From NCBI RefSeq assembly GCF_019264485.1, contig NZ_JAHVAA010000015.1, positions 186,001-250,000 on the forward strand: DNA of 64,000 bases, given 5' to 3'. This stretch comes from Sediminibacterium sp. (lineage in GTDB: Bacteria > Bacteroidota > Bacteroidia > Chitinophagales > Chitinophagaceae). Under the pieces are notes generated by a model. It was given only the letters and a program-made list of their open reading frames with translations, searched no databases and was not told the origin of the DNA. How positions within the stretch are numbered: the stretch's first letter is position 1; the number at the start of each line of letters is the position of its first letter. The position numbers and the translations under genes were made by a program. Below, piece by piece: positions 58,363-64,000 of this stretch.

Positions 58363-58812
58363 TTACTTGATAATTTCAACGCTACCACCTGCAGTTTCAA
58401 TAGCAGTTTTTGCTTTTTCACTGATCGCATTCACCTTGAAAGATACATTTGCTTTCAATTCACCGTTGGCCAATATTTTTACTTTATCGGTACGGCTGAT
58501 TAAACCATTGATGTAGAGGTTTTCAAGGCTGAATTCAGTGAAACCATATTTTTCAACCAGTTGGTCGATCTGACCCAGGTTAAATACTACGAACTCAATA
58601 CGGTTATTATTCTTAAAGCCACGTTTTGGTACGCGACGCTGAATAGGCATCTGACCACCTTCGTGAGCCATTTTACTTTTGTAACCGGCGCGGCTCTGAC
58701 CACCCTTATTACCTTTTGTAGATGTACCACCCTTACCGGATGCTTCACCACGACCTAAACGTTTTTCTTTGTGTGTAGAACCTGCTGCAGGTTGGAGATT
58801 GTGTAGTTTCAT
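58363..58812 (-). CDS. rplO: 50S ribosomal protein L15
   Basis: A 149-residue protein starting MKLHNLQPAAGSTHKEKRLGRG. The Gly/Lys-rich N-terminal extension (GRGEASGKGGTSTKGNKGGQSRAG) threads into the 50S subunit, and the C-terminal globular domain ends SEKAKTAIETAGGSVEIIK. Late 50S assembly protein. It follows rpmD after an unusually long 180-bp gap with an octad inverted repeat, and an intrinsic terminator follows it. Confidence 0.97.
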   Translation of the reverse strand: MKLHNLQPAAGSTHKEKRLGRGEASGKGGTSTKGNKGGQSRAGYKSKMAHEGGQMPIQRRVPKRGFKNNNRIEFVVFNLGQIDQLVEKYGFTEFSLENLYINGLISRTDKVKILANGELKANVSFKVNAISEKAKTAIETAGGSVEIIK

Positions 58813-58856
58813 GTTTATCTGATTTTGAACTTTCGGGGAATCACCCCTCGCGTGTT

Positions 58857-58998
58857 AATTTGGAAATTTGGAAATGTGCTAATTTGAAAATGAAAGATTC
58901 AGAGTAATATAAATGGAAAATGAATCAAATACATGACTCATTTTCTCCGAAGGAGTCCTGCGGACAAATTTCCAAATCTTCAAATTTTCAAATTAATT
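58857..58998. repeat. AATTTGGA/AAATTTTC octad element with core motif, rpmD-rplO gap
   Basis: Left octads AATTTGGA, AATTTGGA, AATGTGCT, AATTTGAA (58857-58888). Right octads AAATTTCC, AAATCTTC, AAATTTTC, AAATTAAT (58966-58997). Between them is the core TCTCCGAAGGAGTCCTGCGG (58944-58963). The layout is homologous to the element at 63788-63905. The last word overlaps the rpmD stop. Confidence 0.8.
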
Positions 58999-59175
58999 AA
59001 GCTCCTCTACTTTCACCAGGTGGCTCACTTTATTCACCATACCCAGGATCTGAGGAGTAGCTTCTACTTCTTTTGAAGCATGCATTTTCTTCAAACCTAA
59101 GGCAATCAGTGTTTGCTTCTGACGCTCTGGTCTGTCGATACCGCTTTTAATCTGTGTGATTTTAATTTTTTTCAT
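58993..59175 (-). CDS. rpmD: 50S ribosomal protein L30
   Basis: A 60-residue L30 (MKKIKITQIKSGIDRPERQK) with the family pattern of a short ferredoxin-like fold. It lies between rpsE and rplO in the spc operon. Its last residues (VEELN) and stop run into the octad repeat downstream. Confidence 0.95.
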   Translation of the reverse strand: MKKIKITQIKSGIDRPERQKQTLIALGLKKMHASKEVEATPQILGMVNKVSHLVKVEELN

Positions 59176-59191
59176 AACTACTTTATTGAGT

Positions 59192-59233
59192 TAGTCCATA
59201 GTCGATAGACCATGGACCATGGGCTATGGACTA
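59192..59233. repeat. CCATAGT-word hairpin, rpsE-rpmD gap
   Basis: TAGTCCATAG (59192-59201) pairs perfectly with 59224-59233. The element reads as heptads TCCATAG, TCGATAG, ACCATGG, ACCATGG, GCTATGG, ACTATC. Same word family as 56901 and 60203. Confidence 0.8.
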
Positions 59234-59244
59234 TCTACCAATGA

Positions 59245-59766
59245 TTATCCATTAAATACTTTACTCAGCTTTACTGTACGGCTTTTTGCCACCTGAATAG
59301 GCTCACGCAACAGGCTCAGGGCCTTGATGGTTGCTTTTACCACGTTATGTGGGTTAGCAGAACCGAGGCTTTTTGCCAGTACGTCTGTTACACCAGCACT
59401 TTCCAGTACTGCACGCATGCTACCACCGGCGATCACACCCGCACCATGAGCGGCTGGTTTGATCAACACTTTAGCAGCACCTTCTTTCGCCCACTGATCG
59501 TGAGGAATGGTTCCATGCATTACAGGAACTTTTACCAGGTTTTTCTTGGCATCTTCGATACCCTTGGTAATGGCTTCCTGAACTTCTTTGGCTTTACCCA
59601 GACCTTGTCCAACAACACCACTTTCATTACCCACTACTACCAGTGCTGAGAAGCTGAAGGTACGACCACCTTTAGTGGTTTTCACCACACGGTTAATGGC
59701 AACTACTTTTTCTTTCAGTTCCATGTCGCCACCGGCTTTTACCTTATTTACGTTTACTTTAGACAT
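59245..59766 (-). CDS. rpsE: 30S ribosomal protein S5
   Basis: A 173-residue S5 with the N-terminal dsRBD-like domain ([29 protein letters not shown]) and the C-terminal alpha/beta domain ([37 protein letters not shown]). It contributes to decoding accuracy and the mRNA entry site. Position between rplR and rpmD is standard. Confidence 0.97.
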   Translation of the reverse strand: MSKVNVNKVKAGGDMELKEKVVAINRVVKTTKGGRTFSFSALVVVGNESGVVGQGLGKAKEVQEAITKGIEDAKKNLVKVPVMHGTIPHDQWAKEGAAKVLIKPAAHGAGVIAGGSMRAVLESAGVTDVLAKSLGSANPHNVVKATIKALSLLREPIQVAKSRTVKLSKVFNG

Positions 59767-59794
59767 TTATCTAACGATTAATTGTGTTAGCAGA

Positions 59795-60145
59795 TTAGAA
59801 TTGAAGACCACCTTCTCTTGCACCATCAGCTACGGATTTAACGCGGCCATGGTAAAGATTACCACCACGATCGAATACAACTGTATTCAATCCAAGTTCA
59901 GTGGCTTTGCGTGCGATTGTGGCACCTACCAGTTTCGACTTTTCGATTTTGGTTACTTTCTGAGCAGCAATATCTTTATCACGAGATGATGCTGATGCCA
60001 GTGTAAGACCATTTACGTCATCGATCAGTTGAGCATAGATATCAGCATTGCTTCTGAATACAGATAAGCGGGGCTTTGTAGCCGTACCTGCCACTTTCTT
60101 GCGAATGCGGTACCTGATTTTTTGCCTTTGAATTAATTTACCCAT
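59795..60145 (-). CDS. rplR: 50S ribosomal protein L18
   Basis: A 116-residue L18 that binds 5S rRNA. The N-terminus [18 protein letters not shown] is basic, the core has [21 protein letters not shown], and the C-terminus ends [26 protein letters not shown], all typical. It follows rplF after a 93-bp gap. Confidence 0.97.
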   Translation of the reverse strand: MGKLIQRQKIRYRIRKKVAGTATKPRLSVFRSNADIYAQLIDDVNGLTLASASSRDKDIAAQKVTKIEKSKLVGATIARKATELGLNTVVFDRGGNLYHGRVKSVADGAREGGLQF

Positions 60146-60161
60146 TGTTTGCTATTTGTTA

Positions 60162-60180
60162 CTTCCGATTCGGCCGGAAG
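60162..60180 (-). other. Small hairpin in the rplF-rplR gap
   Basis: CTTCCG (60162-60167) pairs with CGGAAG (60175-60180) across a 7-nt loop. It lies 17 nt upstream of the rplR start. No T-run follows it on the minus strand. Confidence 0.4.
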
Positions 60181-60202
60181 CTTGTTTTACATTTTATTGA
60201 AG

Positions 60203-60237
60203 TCCATTGACTATGATCCATTGACCATAAACTATTT
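60203..60237. repeat. TCCATTG/ACTATGA heptad tract, rplF-rplR gap
   Basis: Five 7-mers in register: TCCATTG, ACTATGA, TCCATTG, ACCATAA, ACTATTT. The words relate to the CCATAGT family at 56901 and 59192, but here without a clean stem. Confidence 0.6.
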
Positions 60238-60238
60238 G

Positions 60239-60793
60239 TTATTTACCGGCTGCTTTACCTGCTTTTCTTCTGAGGATCTCACCAGCATATTTCACACCTT
60301 TACCTTTGTATGGTTCAGGCTTACGTAAGCTTCTCAGTTTAGCTGCTACCTGACCAATCAGTTGCTTATCGATACCTTCTAACAGGATCTTGGGGTTCTG
60401 ACCTTTTTCAGTAACAGTAGCTACTTTCAGTTCTTTTGGAACTTCGAAAATGATATTGTGAGAATAACCCAAAGCAAGATCTAACAGGTTACCGGTATTG
60501 GCTGCTTTAAAACCCACACCCACCAGTTCCAGTTCTCTTTTAATACCCTCGGTTACACCTTTTACCATGTTGCTTACCAATGCGCGGTATAAACCATGCA
60601 TAGCGCGATGACGAATCTGATCTGTAGGACGGGCAAAGATTACTTCGTTATCTTTTACAGTAACAATAATATCTCTGTCGATGTTTTCGCTTAATTCACC
60701 TTTAGGTCCTTTTACAGTTACCACATTATCCTTGCTTACCGAAATGGTAACACCAGCCGGGATAACTACGGGTTGCTTTCCAATACGTGACAT
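60239..60793 (-). CDS. rplF: 50S ribosomal protein L6
   Basis: A 184-residue L6 with two related domains. It starts MSRIGKQPVVIPAGVTISVS; the second domain ends KPEPYKGKGVKYAGEILRRKAGKAAGK, containing the conserved PxPYKGKG(I/V)KY motif. Binds 23S rRNA near the factor-binding site. Confidence 0.97.
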   Translation of the reverse strand: MSRIGKQPVVIPAGVTISVSKDNVVTVKGPKGELSENIDRDIIVTVKDNEVIFARPTDQIRHRAMHGLYRALVSNMVKGVTEGIKRELELVGVGFKAANTGNLLDLALGYSHNIIFEVPKELKVATVTEKGQNPKILLEGIDKQLIGQVAAKLRSLRKPEPYKGKGVKYAGEILRRKAGKAAGK

Positions 60794-60856
60794 AGTCGTT
60801 TAAATTTTATTGTTCAACTAAAATCCTGACCGTGTTCAGCTCCGACTAAAAAGCTT

Positions 60857-60876
60857 AATTGTCAGACAGGACAATT
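60857..60876 (-). other. Hairpin in the rpsH-rplF gap
   Basis: AATTGTC (60857-60863) pairs perfectly with GACAATT (60870-60876), loop 6 nt. On the minus strand a TTTTT follows 4 nt later, so weak termination or pausing is possible. Confidence 0.45.
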
Positions 60877-60886
60877 TCAAATTCAA

Positions 60887-61285
60887 TTAAGAAATGTAGC
60901 AAAGAACCTCTCCACCTACATTCTGTGCTTTTGCCTGCTTATCTGTTAATACACCTTTAGATGTACTGAGGATAGCCACACCCAGACCATTGATTACTCT
61001 TTTGATCTCGGCAGGTTTAGCATATTGACGCAGACCCGGACGGCTTACTCTTTCCAGAGAGCGGATCGCAGGTTGTTTGGTGGATGGATCGTATTTCAGC
61101 GCGATCTTGATAAGACCTTGCTTATTATCATCTTCAAATTTGTATTTCAGGATATAACCCTGTTCGTACAGGATCTCTGTCATACGTTTTTTCAGATTAG
61201 AAGCAGGAATTTCTACCAGTCTGTGACCAGCCATCTGTGCATTACGAATCCTGGTTAAGAAGTCTGCTATTGGATCAGTTACCAT
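60887..61285 (-). CDS. rpsH: 30S ribosomal protein S8
   Basis: A 132-residue S8 starting MVTDPIADFLTRIRNAQMAGH. The C-terminal GLGVAILSTSKGVLTDKQAKAQNVGGEVLCYI is the rRNA-binding signature. In enterobacteria S8 represses the spc operon; whether that holds here is not visible. Confidence 0.97.
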   Translation of the reverse strand: MVTDPIADFLTRIRNAQMAGHRLVEIPASNLKKRMTEILYEQGYILKYKFEDDNKQGLIKIALKYDPSTKQPAIRSLERVSRPGLRQYAKPAEIKRVINGLGVAILSTSKGVLTDKQAKAQNVGGEVLCYIS

Positions 61286-61325
61286 TTTTATTAGAATTAT
61301 TCGTGTTCAAAATTTTGTACCAATT

Positions 61326-61343
61326 TCCCGATCTTGATCGGGA
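61326..61343. other. TCCCGATC/GATCGGGA hairpin in the rpsN-rpsH gap
   Basis: A perfect 8-bp stem separated by TT. No T-run on either side. It may act as an RNA processing or pausing structure. Confidence 0.5.
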
Positions 61344-61353
61344 CAGGGTAGTA

Positions 61354-61623
61354 TTACCAGCTTGCTTTTTTTACACCTGGTATTTTACCATTCAGGGCCA
61401 TATCGCGGAAGATTACCCTTGAGAGACCGAAGTATCTCATATAACCTTTCGGACGTCCTGTAAGCTGACAACGGTTCTTTAGACGAACAGGTGAAGCATT
61501 TTTTGGCAGTTTATCCAATCCTGCATAGTCACCTGCTGCTTTTAAAGCGGCACGTTTTTCTGCATACTGGGCTACCATTGCCTCGCGCTTTCTTTGTCTG
61601 GCTTTTACTGATTCTTTTGCCAT
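61354..61623 (-). CDS. rpsN: 30S ribosomal protein S14, zinc-independent type
   Basis: An 89-residue S14 of the longer, C-minus form. Only one cysteine is present ([22 protein letters not shown]), so no zinc knuckle can form. It starts [20 protein letters not shown] and ends IPGVKKASW as usual. Confidence 0.97.
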   Translation of the reverse strand: MAKESVKARQRKREAMVAQYAEKRAALKAAGDYAGLDKLPKNASPVRLKNRCQLTGRPKGYMRYFGLSRVIFRDMALNGKIPGVKKASW

Positions 61624-61691
61624 TTTTTTATGTTTAGATTTGAGTAGGTTCCGGATTTGCTTTTTACAAACCGGCTGCTACCAGTTACTTT

Positions 61692-62267
61692 TTAATTATT
61701 GTCTTTTTTTGCTCCTTTGAATGGCATACCCAGTTCTTTCAGTAACTCATATGCTTCTTCATTTGTTTGGGCAGTGGTTACGAAAGTGATATCCATACCG
61801 GTAATTTTATTTACTTTATCGATATCGATTTCAGGGAAGATGATTTGCTCGGTAACACCTAATGTGTAGTTACCACGACCATCGAACGCTTTATCGCTGA
61901 TACCTTTAAAGTCACGCACACGTGGCAGCGCAACAGATACCAGACGGTCCAGGAATTCATACATTTTCTCACCTCTCAGTGTAACGCGTGCGCCGATGGG
62001 CATACCTTTACGCAGTTTAAAGTTAGAAATGTCTTTCTTAGACATGGTAGGAACTGCTTTCTGACCAGTGATCATGTTCAGCTCATCTACTGCGATATCA
62101 ACCAGTTTTTTATCTGTAACCGCACCATTAACGCCACGGTTAATACAGATTTTTTCCAGTTTAGGAGCCTGCATTACAGTTTTGTAAGCAAACTTTTTCA
62201 TTAAAGCAGGTACAACTTCTTTGCTGTACTTATCTGCTAATCTCGGAGTGTATTTTGTAGTACTCAT
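61692..62267 (-). CDS. rplE: 50S ribosomal protein L5
   Basis: A 191-residue L5 that binds 5S rRNA and contacts the P-site tRNA. Diagnostic segments are [44 protein letters not shown] and the C-terminal [26 protein letters not shown]. Its start overlaps the rplX stop by one base, the tightest junction in this operon. Confidence 0.97.
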   Translation of the reverse strand: MSTTKYTPRLADKYSKEVVPALMKKFAYKTVMQAPKLEKICINRGVNGAVTDKKLVDIAVDELNMITGQKAVPTMSKKDISNFKLRKGMPIGARVTLRGEKMYEFLDRLVSVALPRVRDFKGISDKAFDGRGNYTLGVTEQIIFPEIDIDKVNKITGMDITFVTTAQTNEEAYELLKELGMPFKGAKKDNN

Positions 62268-62605
62268 TACTTGATTACCTCCCCTGATTTTTTAGATATA
62301 CGAACTAATTTTCCATTCTCGCGGGTACGTTTTGCCTTTGTAGGCGCACTTGTTTTAGCATCCCATAACATTACATTGCTGATGTTGATCGGAGCTTCTA
62401 CTTTTACAATACCACCCTTTGTATTCTGTGCAGAAGGTTTGGTATGTTTGGTAACGATATTCACGCCTTCTACCACCACACGGCCTTTATCCACAATAAC
62501 TTCCAACACCTTGCGGGGCTTTTTCAAGTCCTTATCATCACCGGTGATCACCACTACGGTATCTCCTTTTTTGATGTTGAATTTGGGTTTAAATCTTGTA
62601 CTCAT
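62267..62605 (-). CDS. rplX: 50S ribosomal protein L24
   Basis: A 112-residue L24 with the N-terminal KOW motif ([25 protein letters not shown]) and [20 protein letters not shown]. An assembly initiator for the 50S subunit. Followed by rplE with a 1-bp overlap; preceded by a 101-bp gap with AGCTAAC words. Confidence 0.96.
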   Translation of the reverse strand: MSTRFKPKFNIKKGDTVVVITGDDKDLKKPRKVLEVIVDKGRVVVEGVNIVTKHTKPSAQNTKGGIVKVEAPINISNVMLWDAKTSAPTKAKRTRENGKLVRISKKSGEVIK

Positions 62606-62613
62606 CTTTTTTG

Positions 62614-62697
62614 AGCTTTTAGCTTTTAGCGGTTAGCAATTGCCAACCAAAATTATTATGTCGATCGCCAGTAGCTAACAGCTAATAGCTAACGGCT
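62614..62697. repeat. AGCTTTT/AGCTAAC heptad element, rplN-rplX gap
   Basis: Left heptads AGCTTTT, AGCTTTT, AGCGGTT, AGCAATT (62614-62641). Right heptads AGCTAAC, AGCTAAT, AGCTAAC (62673-62693). AGCGGTTAGC (62628-62637) pairs with 62688-62697 at 9 of 10 positions. Confidence 0.7.
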
Positions 62698-62706
62698 TGT
62701 TTATTA

Positions 62707-63075
62707 TTAAAGAACTTCCGGAGCCAGTGAAATAATCTTCATGTATCCTTTATCACGTAACTCTCTCGCTACTGGTCCGAAAATACGTGTACCACGTGGC
62801 TCATCTGAGTTATTCAGTAATACCACCGCATTGTCATCGAAACGGATATATGAACCATCCTTACGACGTAATTTATTTTTGGTACGAACGATAACTGCTT
62901 TTGATACAGTACCTTTTTTGATACCACCGGCAGGGATCGCATCTTTTACAGTTACTACAATCTTATCACCAATCTTGGCGTAATCCTGTCCACTGTTACC
63001 CAGTACTTTGATACAAAGTACTTCCTTGGCACCACTGTTATCAGCTACATTCAATCTACTTTCTTGCTGAATCAT
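62707..63075 (-). CDS. rplN: 50S ribosomal protein L14
   Basis: A 122-residue L14 starting [20 protein letters not shown], with the universally conserved [28 protein letters not shown] and [28 protein letters not shown]. Forms an intersubunit bridge. Full length. Confidence 0.98.
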   Translation of the reverse strand: MIQQESRLNVADNSGAKEVLCIKVLGNSGQDYAKIGDKIVVTVKDAIPAGGIKKGTVSKAVIVRTKNKLRRKDGSYIRFDDNAVVLLNNSDEPRGTRIFGPVARELRDKGYMKIISLAPEVL

Positions 63076-63159
63076 TGTTTTTGCTTTTAGCTTTCAGTTT
63101 CGGTTTAACCCTATGCTGAACTTTTATCAATTTTATCAGAGGCTACAGCTCAAATTCTT

Positions 63160-63187
63160 GCAGCTTGCAGCTTGAAGCTTGTGGCTT
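63160..63187. repeat. GCAGCTT heptad tract, rpsQ-rplN gap
   Basis: GCAGCTT, GCAGCTT, GAAGCTT, GTGGCTT in register. Each half-site AAGCTT-like word is itself nearly palindromic. Related to GCAGCTC words at 63536-63563. Confidence 0.6.
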
Positions 63188-63201
63188 TAGCCACTGCTAT
63201 T

Positions 63202-63462
63202 TTATTTTGCTTTCTCAACTACTTCAACCAGTCTCCAACGCTTTGTTTTGCTCAGCGGACGGGTTTCCATAATTTTTACTACGTCGCCAACACCACACTC
63301 GCTTTTTTCGTCGTGTGCATGGAACTTAGTGGTTTTCTTTACGAACTTTCCGTAGATAGGGTGTTTTACTTTTCTTTCCACCGCAACAGTAATGGTCTTA
63401 TCCATTTTATCGCTGGTTACAACCCCGATCCTTGTTTTGCGTAAATTTCTTACTTCAGCCAT
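63202..63462 (-). CDS. rpsQ: 30S ribosomal protein S17
   Basis: An 86-residue S17 ([20 protein letters not shown]) with the OB-fold signature [30 protein letters not shown] and [27 protein letters not shown]. Binds 16S rRNA early in 30S assembly. Confidence 0.97.
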   Translation of the reverse strand: MAEVRNLRKTRIGVVTSDKMDKTITVAVERKVKHPIYGKFVKKTTKFHAHDEKSECGVGDVVKIMETRPLSKTKRWRLVEVVEKAK

Positions 63463-63491
63463 TGTTATTTTTTTTTTAGCTATGAGCTCTG

Positions 63492-63563
63492 ATCAGCCCA
63501 AGGCTGATTCGAGCATTTTGATTTTGTACAAGCCCGCAGCTCGTGGCTCGCAGCTCGCAGCTG
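63492..63563. repeat. GCAGCTC heptads and ATCAGCC hairpin, rpmC-rpsQ gap
   Basis: GCAGCTC, GTGGCTC, GCAGCTC, GCAGCTG (63536-63563) plus a separate 7-bp stem ATCAGCC/GGCTGAT (63492-63508, loop CAA). It fills most of the 105-bp gap. Confidence 0.65.
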
Positions 63564-63567
63564 TTTT

Positions 63568-63780
63568 TTATATGCCTAATTCTTTTTTCTTCAGTTCTGT
63601 CTTCAGACGTGCAATATCTCTACGCAAACCACGAACAGTCATCGGGTTTTCGAGTGGAGAAATTGCATGTGCAAATTCCAGCTTCTTCAGACGGAGCTGA
63701 TCTTCCTGGATCCTTGCTTTCAGGTCTGTAACATTCATATCTTTCAGACCTTTATTGAATTCAACTTTTTTGTGTGCCAT
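63568..63780 (-). CDS. rpmC: 50S ribosomal protein L29
   Basis: A 70-residue L29 (MAHKKVEFNKGLKDMNVTDL), a two-helix protein at the exit tunnel with the conserved PLENPMTVRGLRRDIARLKTELKKKE end. The frame can start at a TTG three codons upstream (63789), but the ATG at 63780 is standard for the family. Confidence 0.94.
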   Translation of the reverse strand: MAHKKVEFNKGLKDMNVTDLKARIQEDQLRLKKLEFAHAISPLENPMTVRGLRRDIARLKTELKKKELGI

Positions 63781-63787
63781 TTTGGTC

Positions 63788-63905
63788 AATTTGAAAATTT
63801 GAAAATTTGAAAATTTAGAAATTACTTTCTCTGCTTGGGCAACCTGAAAACATTTTCTCCAAAAGAGTCTTTAGAGACAAATTTTCAAATTACCTGATTT
63901 TCAAA
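63788..63905. repeat. AATTTGAA octad element with core motif, rplP-rpmC gap
   Basis: AATTTGAA three times then AATTTAGA (63788-63819). Core TCTCCAAAAGAGTCTTTAGA (63856-63875). Right arm CAAATTTTCAAATTA (63878-63892) and a second TTTTCAAATTA (63898-63908) at the rplP stop. CAATTTGAAAATTTG can pair with CAAATTTTCAAATTA. Paralogous to the element at 58857. Confidence 0.8.
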
Positions 63906-64000
63906 TTAAGCTTGCAAGTCTCTCCTTACAATGAATTTGGTTTTAATTGGCAGTTTCTGAGCAGCCAGTTCCATAGCTTCCTGAGCAACCTGCTGTGATA
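63906..64000 (-). CDS. rplP: 50S ribosomal protein L16, C-terminal part
   Basis: The minus-strand frame running off the right edge ends with VAQEAMELAAQKLPIKTKFI followed by VRRDLQA and TAA (63906-63908), the characteristic C-terminus of L16. About 31 codons are in the window. Its place before rpmC is standard for the S10/spc gene order. Confidence 0.93.
   Translation of the reverse strand, partial: SQQVAQEAMELAAQKLPIKTKFIVRRDLQA

Noticed and set aside
2146-63905. Possibility that the word tracts are CRISPR arrays
   Set aside because: Units are 7-8 bp without spacers, each locus uses different words, and no cas genes are present.
1-64000. Search for tRNA, rRNA and riboswitch features
   Set aside because: No T-loop or cloverleaf pattern, rRNA sequence or known riboswitch core was recognised by eye; a covariance-model scan would be decisive.

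Overview
The window looks like the chromosome of a Bacteroidota member, most likely of the family Chitinophagaceae. The evidence is the gene content: PorD and a type IX sorting domain, a TonB-dependent receptor paired with DUF4249, DUF4296, an Rpb6-like omega subunit, BamD, and a vWA/DUF3520 lipoprotein-like protein. Promoters match the Bacteroidota -7 element TAnnTTTG and Shine-Dalgarno sequences are scarce. Base composition is moderate to AT-rich. I saw no tRNA, rRNA, CRISPR array or complete insertion sequence.

Layout. 1-6642: housekeeping and small enzymes (recG, trpS, a deoxynucleoside kinase, a DUF998 membrane protein, a VOC protein, a GNAT acetyltransferase, a retropepsin-like protein). 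7031-11364: a bacteriocin-type cluster with two double-glycine precursor peptides, a strong terminator, a tiny membrane peptide, a CPBP protein, an HlyD-type adaptor and a C39-peptidase ABC exporter. 11575-26400: central metabolism and stress genes (pckA, a GlcD-like oxidase, LOG, an Na+/solute symporter, an O-methyltransferase/glucosaminidase/hpt run, a vWA protein, dnaJ, grpE, an RlmI-like methyltransferase). 26488-38483: a minus-strand block with a BNR/VPS10-type protein, a mini type IX substrate, peroxiredoxin, scoAB, DUF4296-porD-coaBC, rpoZ-like, bamD and rpsA. 38709-47793: an AT-rich accessory region with an AbiGi-family defence gene flanked by inverted repeats, a KilA-N protein, a Crp/Fnr regulator with two probable targets, a decayed ridA, a TonB receptor/DUF4249 pair and a DUF1016 nuclease. 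A 140-bp leader is duplicated upstream of the KilA-N and nuclease genes. 47924-56813: CBS protein, two metalloproteases, a BaiN-like flavoprotein, an M20 peptidase and map. 56936-64000: secY and the spc ribosomal protein operon, reading from a partial rplP at the right edge.

The most unusual feature is not a gene. Many intergenic gaps hold tracts of degenerate 7- or 8-bp words in strict register, such as GATGTC[G/A/T], [CCATAG][T/A], AGCTAA[C/T], AATTTGAA, AAAGTCCG and GTAGT[GC]A. These are often arranged as inverted arms giving 10- to 28-bp stems. A small dictionary of words recurs at distant loci, including repeatedly inside the ribosomal protein operon, whose gaps are unusually long (about 70-180 bp). 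A second recurring signal is TATCTTCG placed exactly 4 nt before ATG at three genes, which suggests leaderless transcription.

Functional links: the bacteriocin cluster forms a complete make-process-export unit. PorD and the mini type IX protein point to type IX secretion. CoaBC, ScoAB, PckA and the GlcD-like oxidase feed acyl-CoA and C3/C4 metabolism. The accessory region combines phage-defence-like genes with a nutrient uptake pair.
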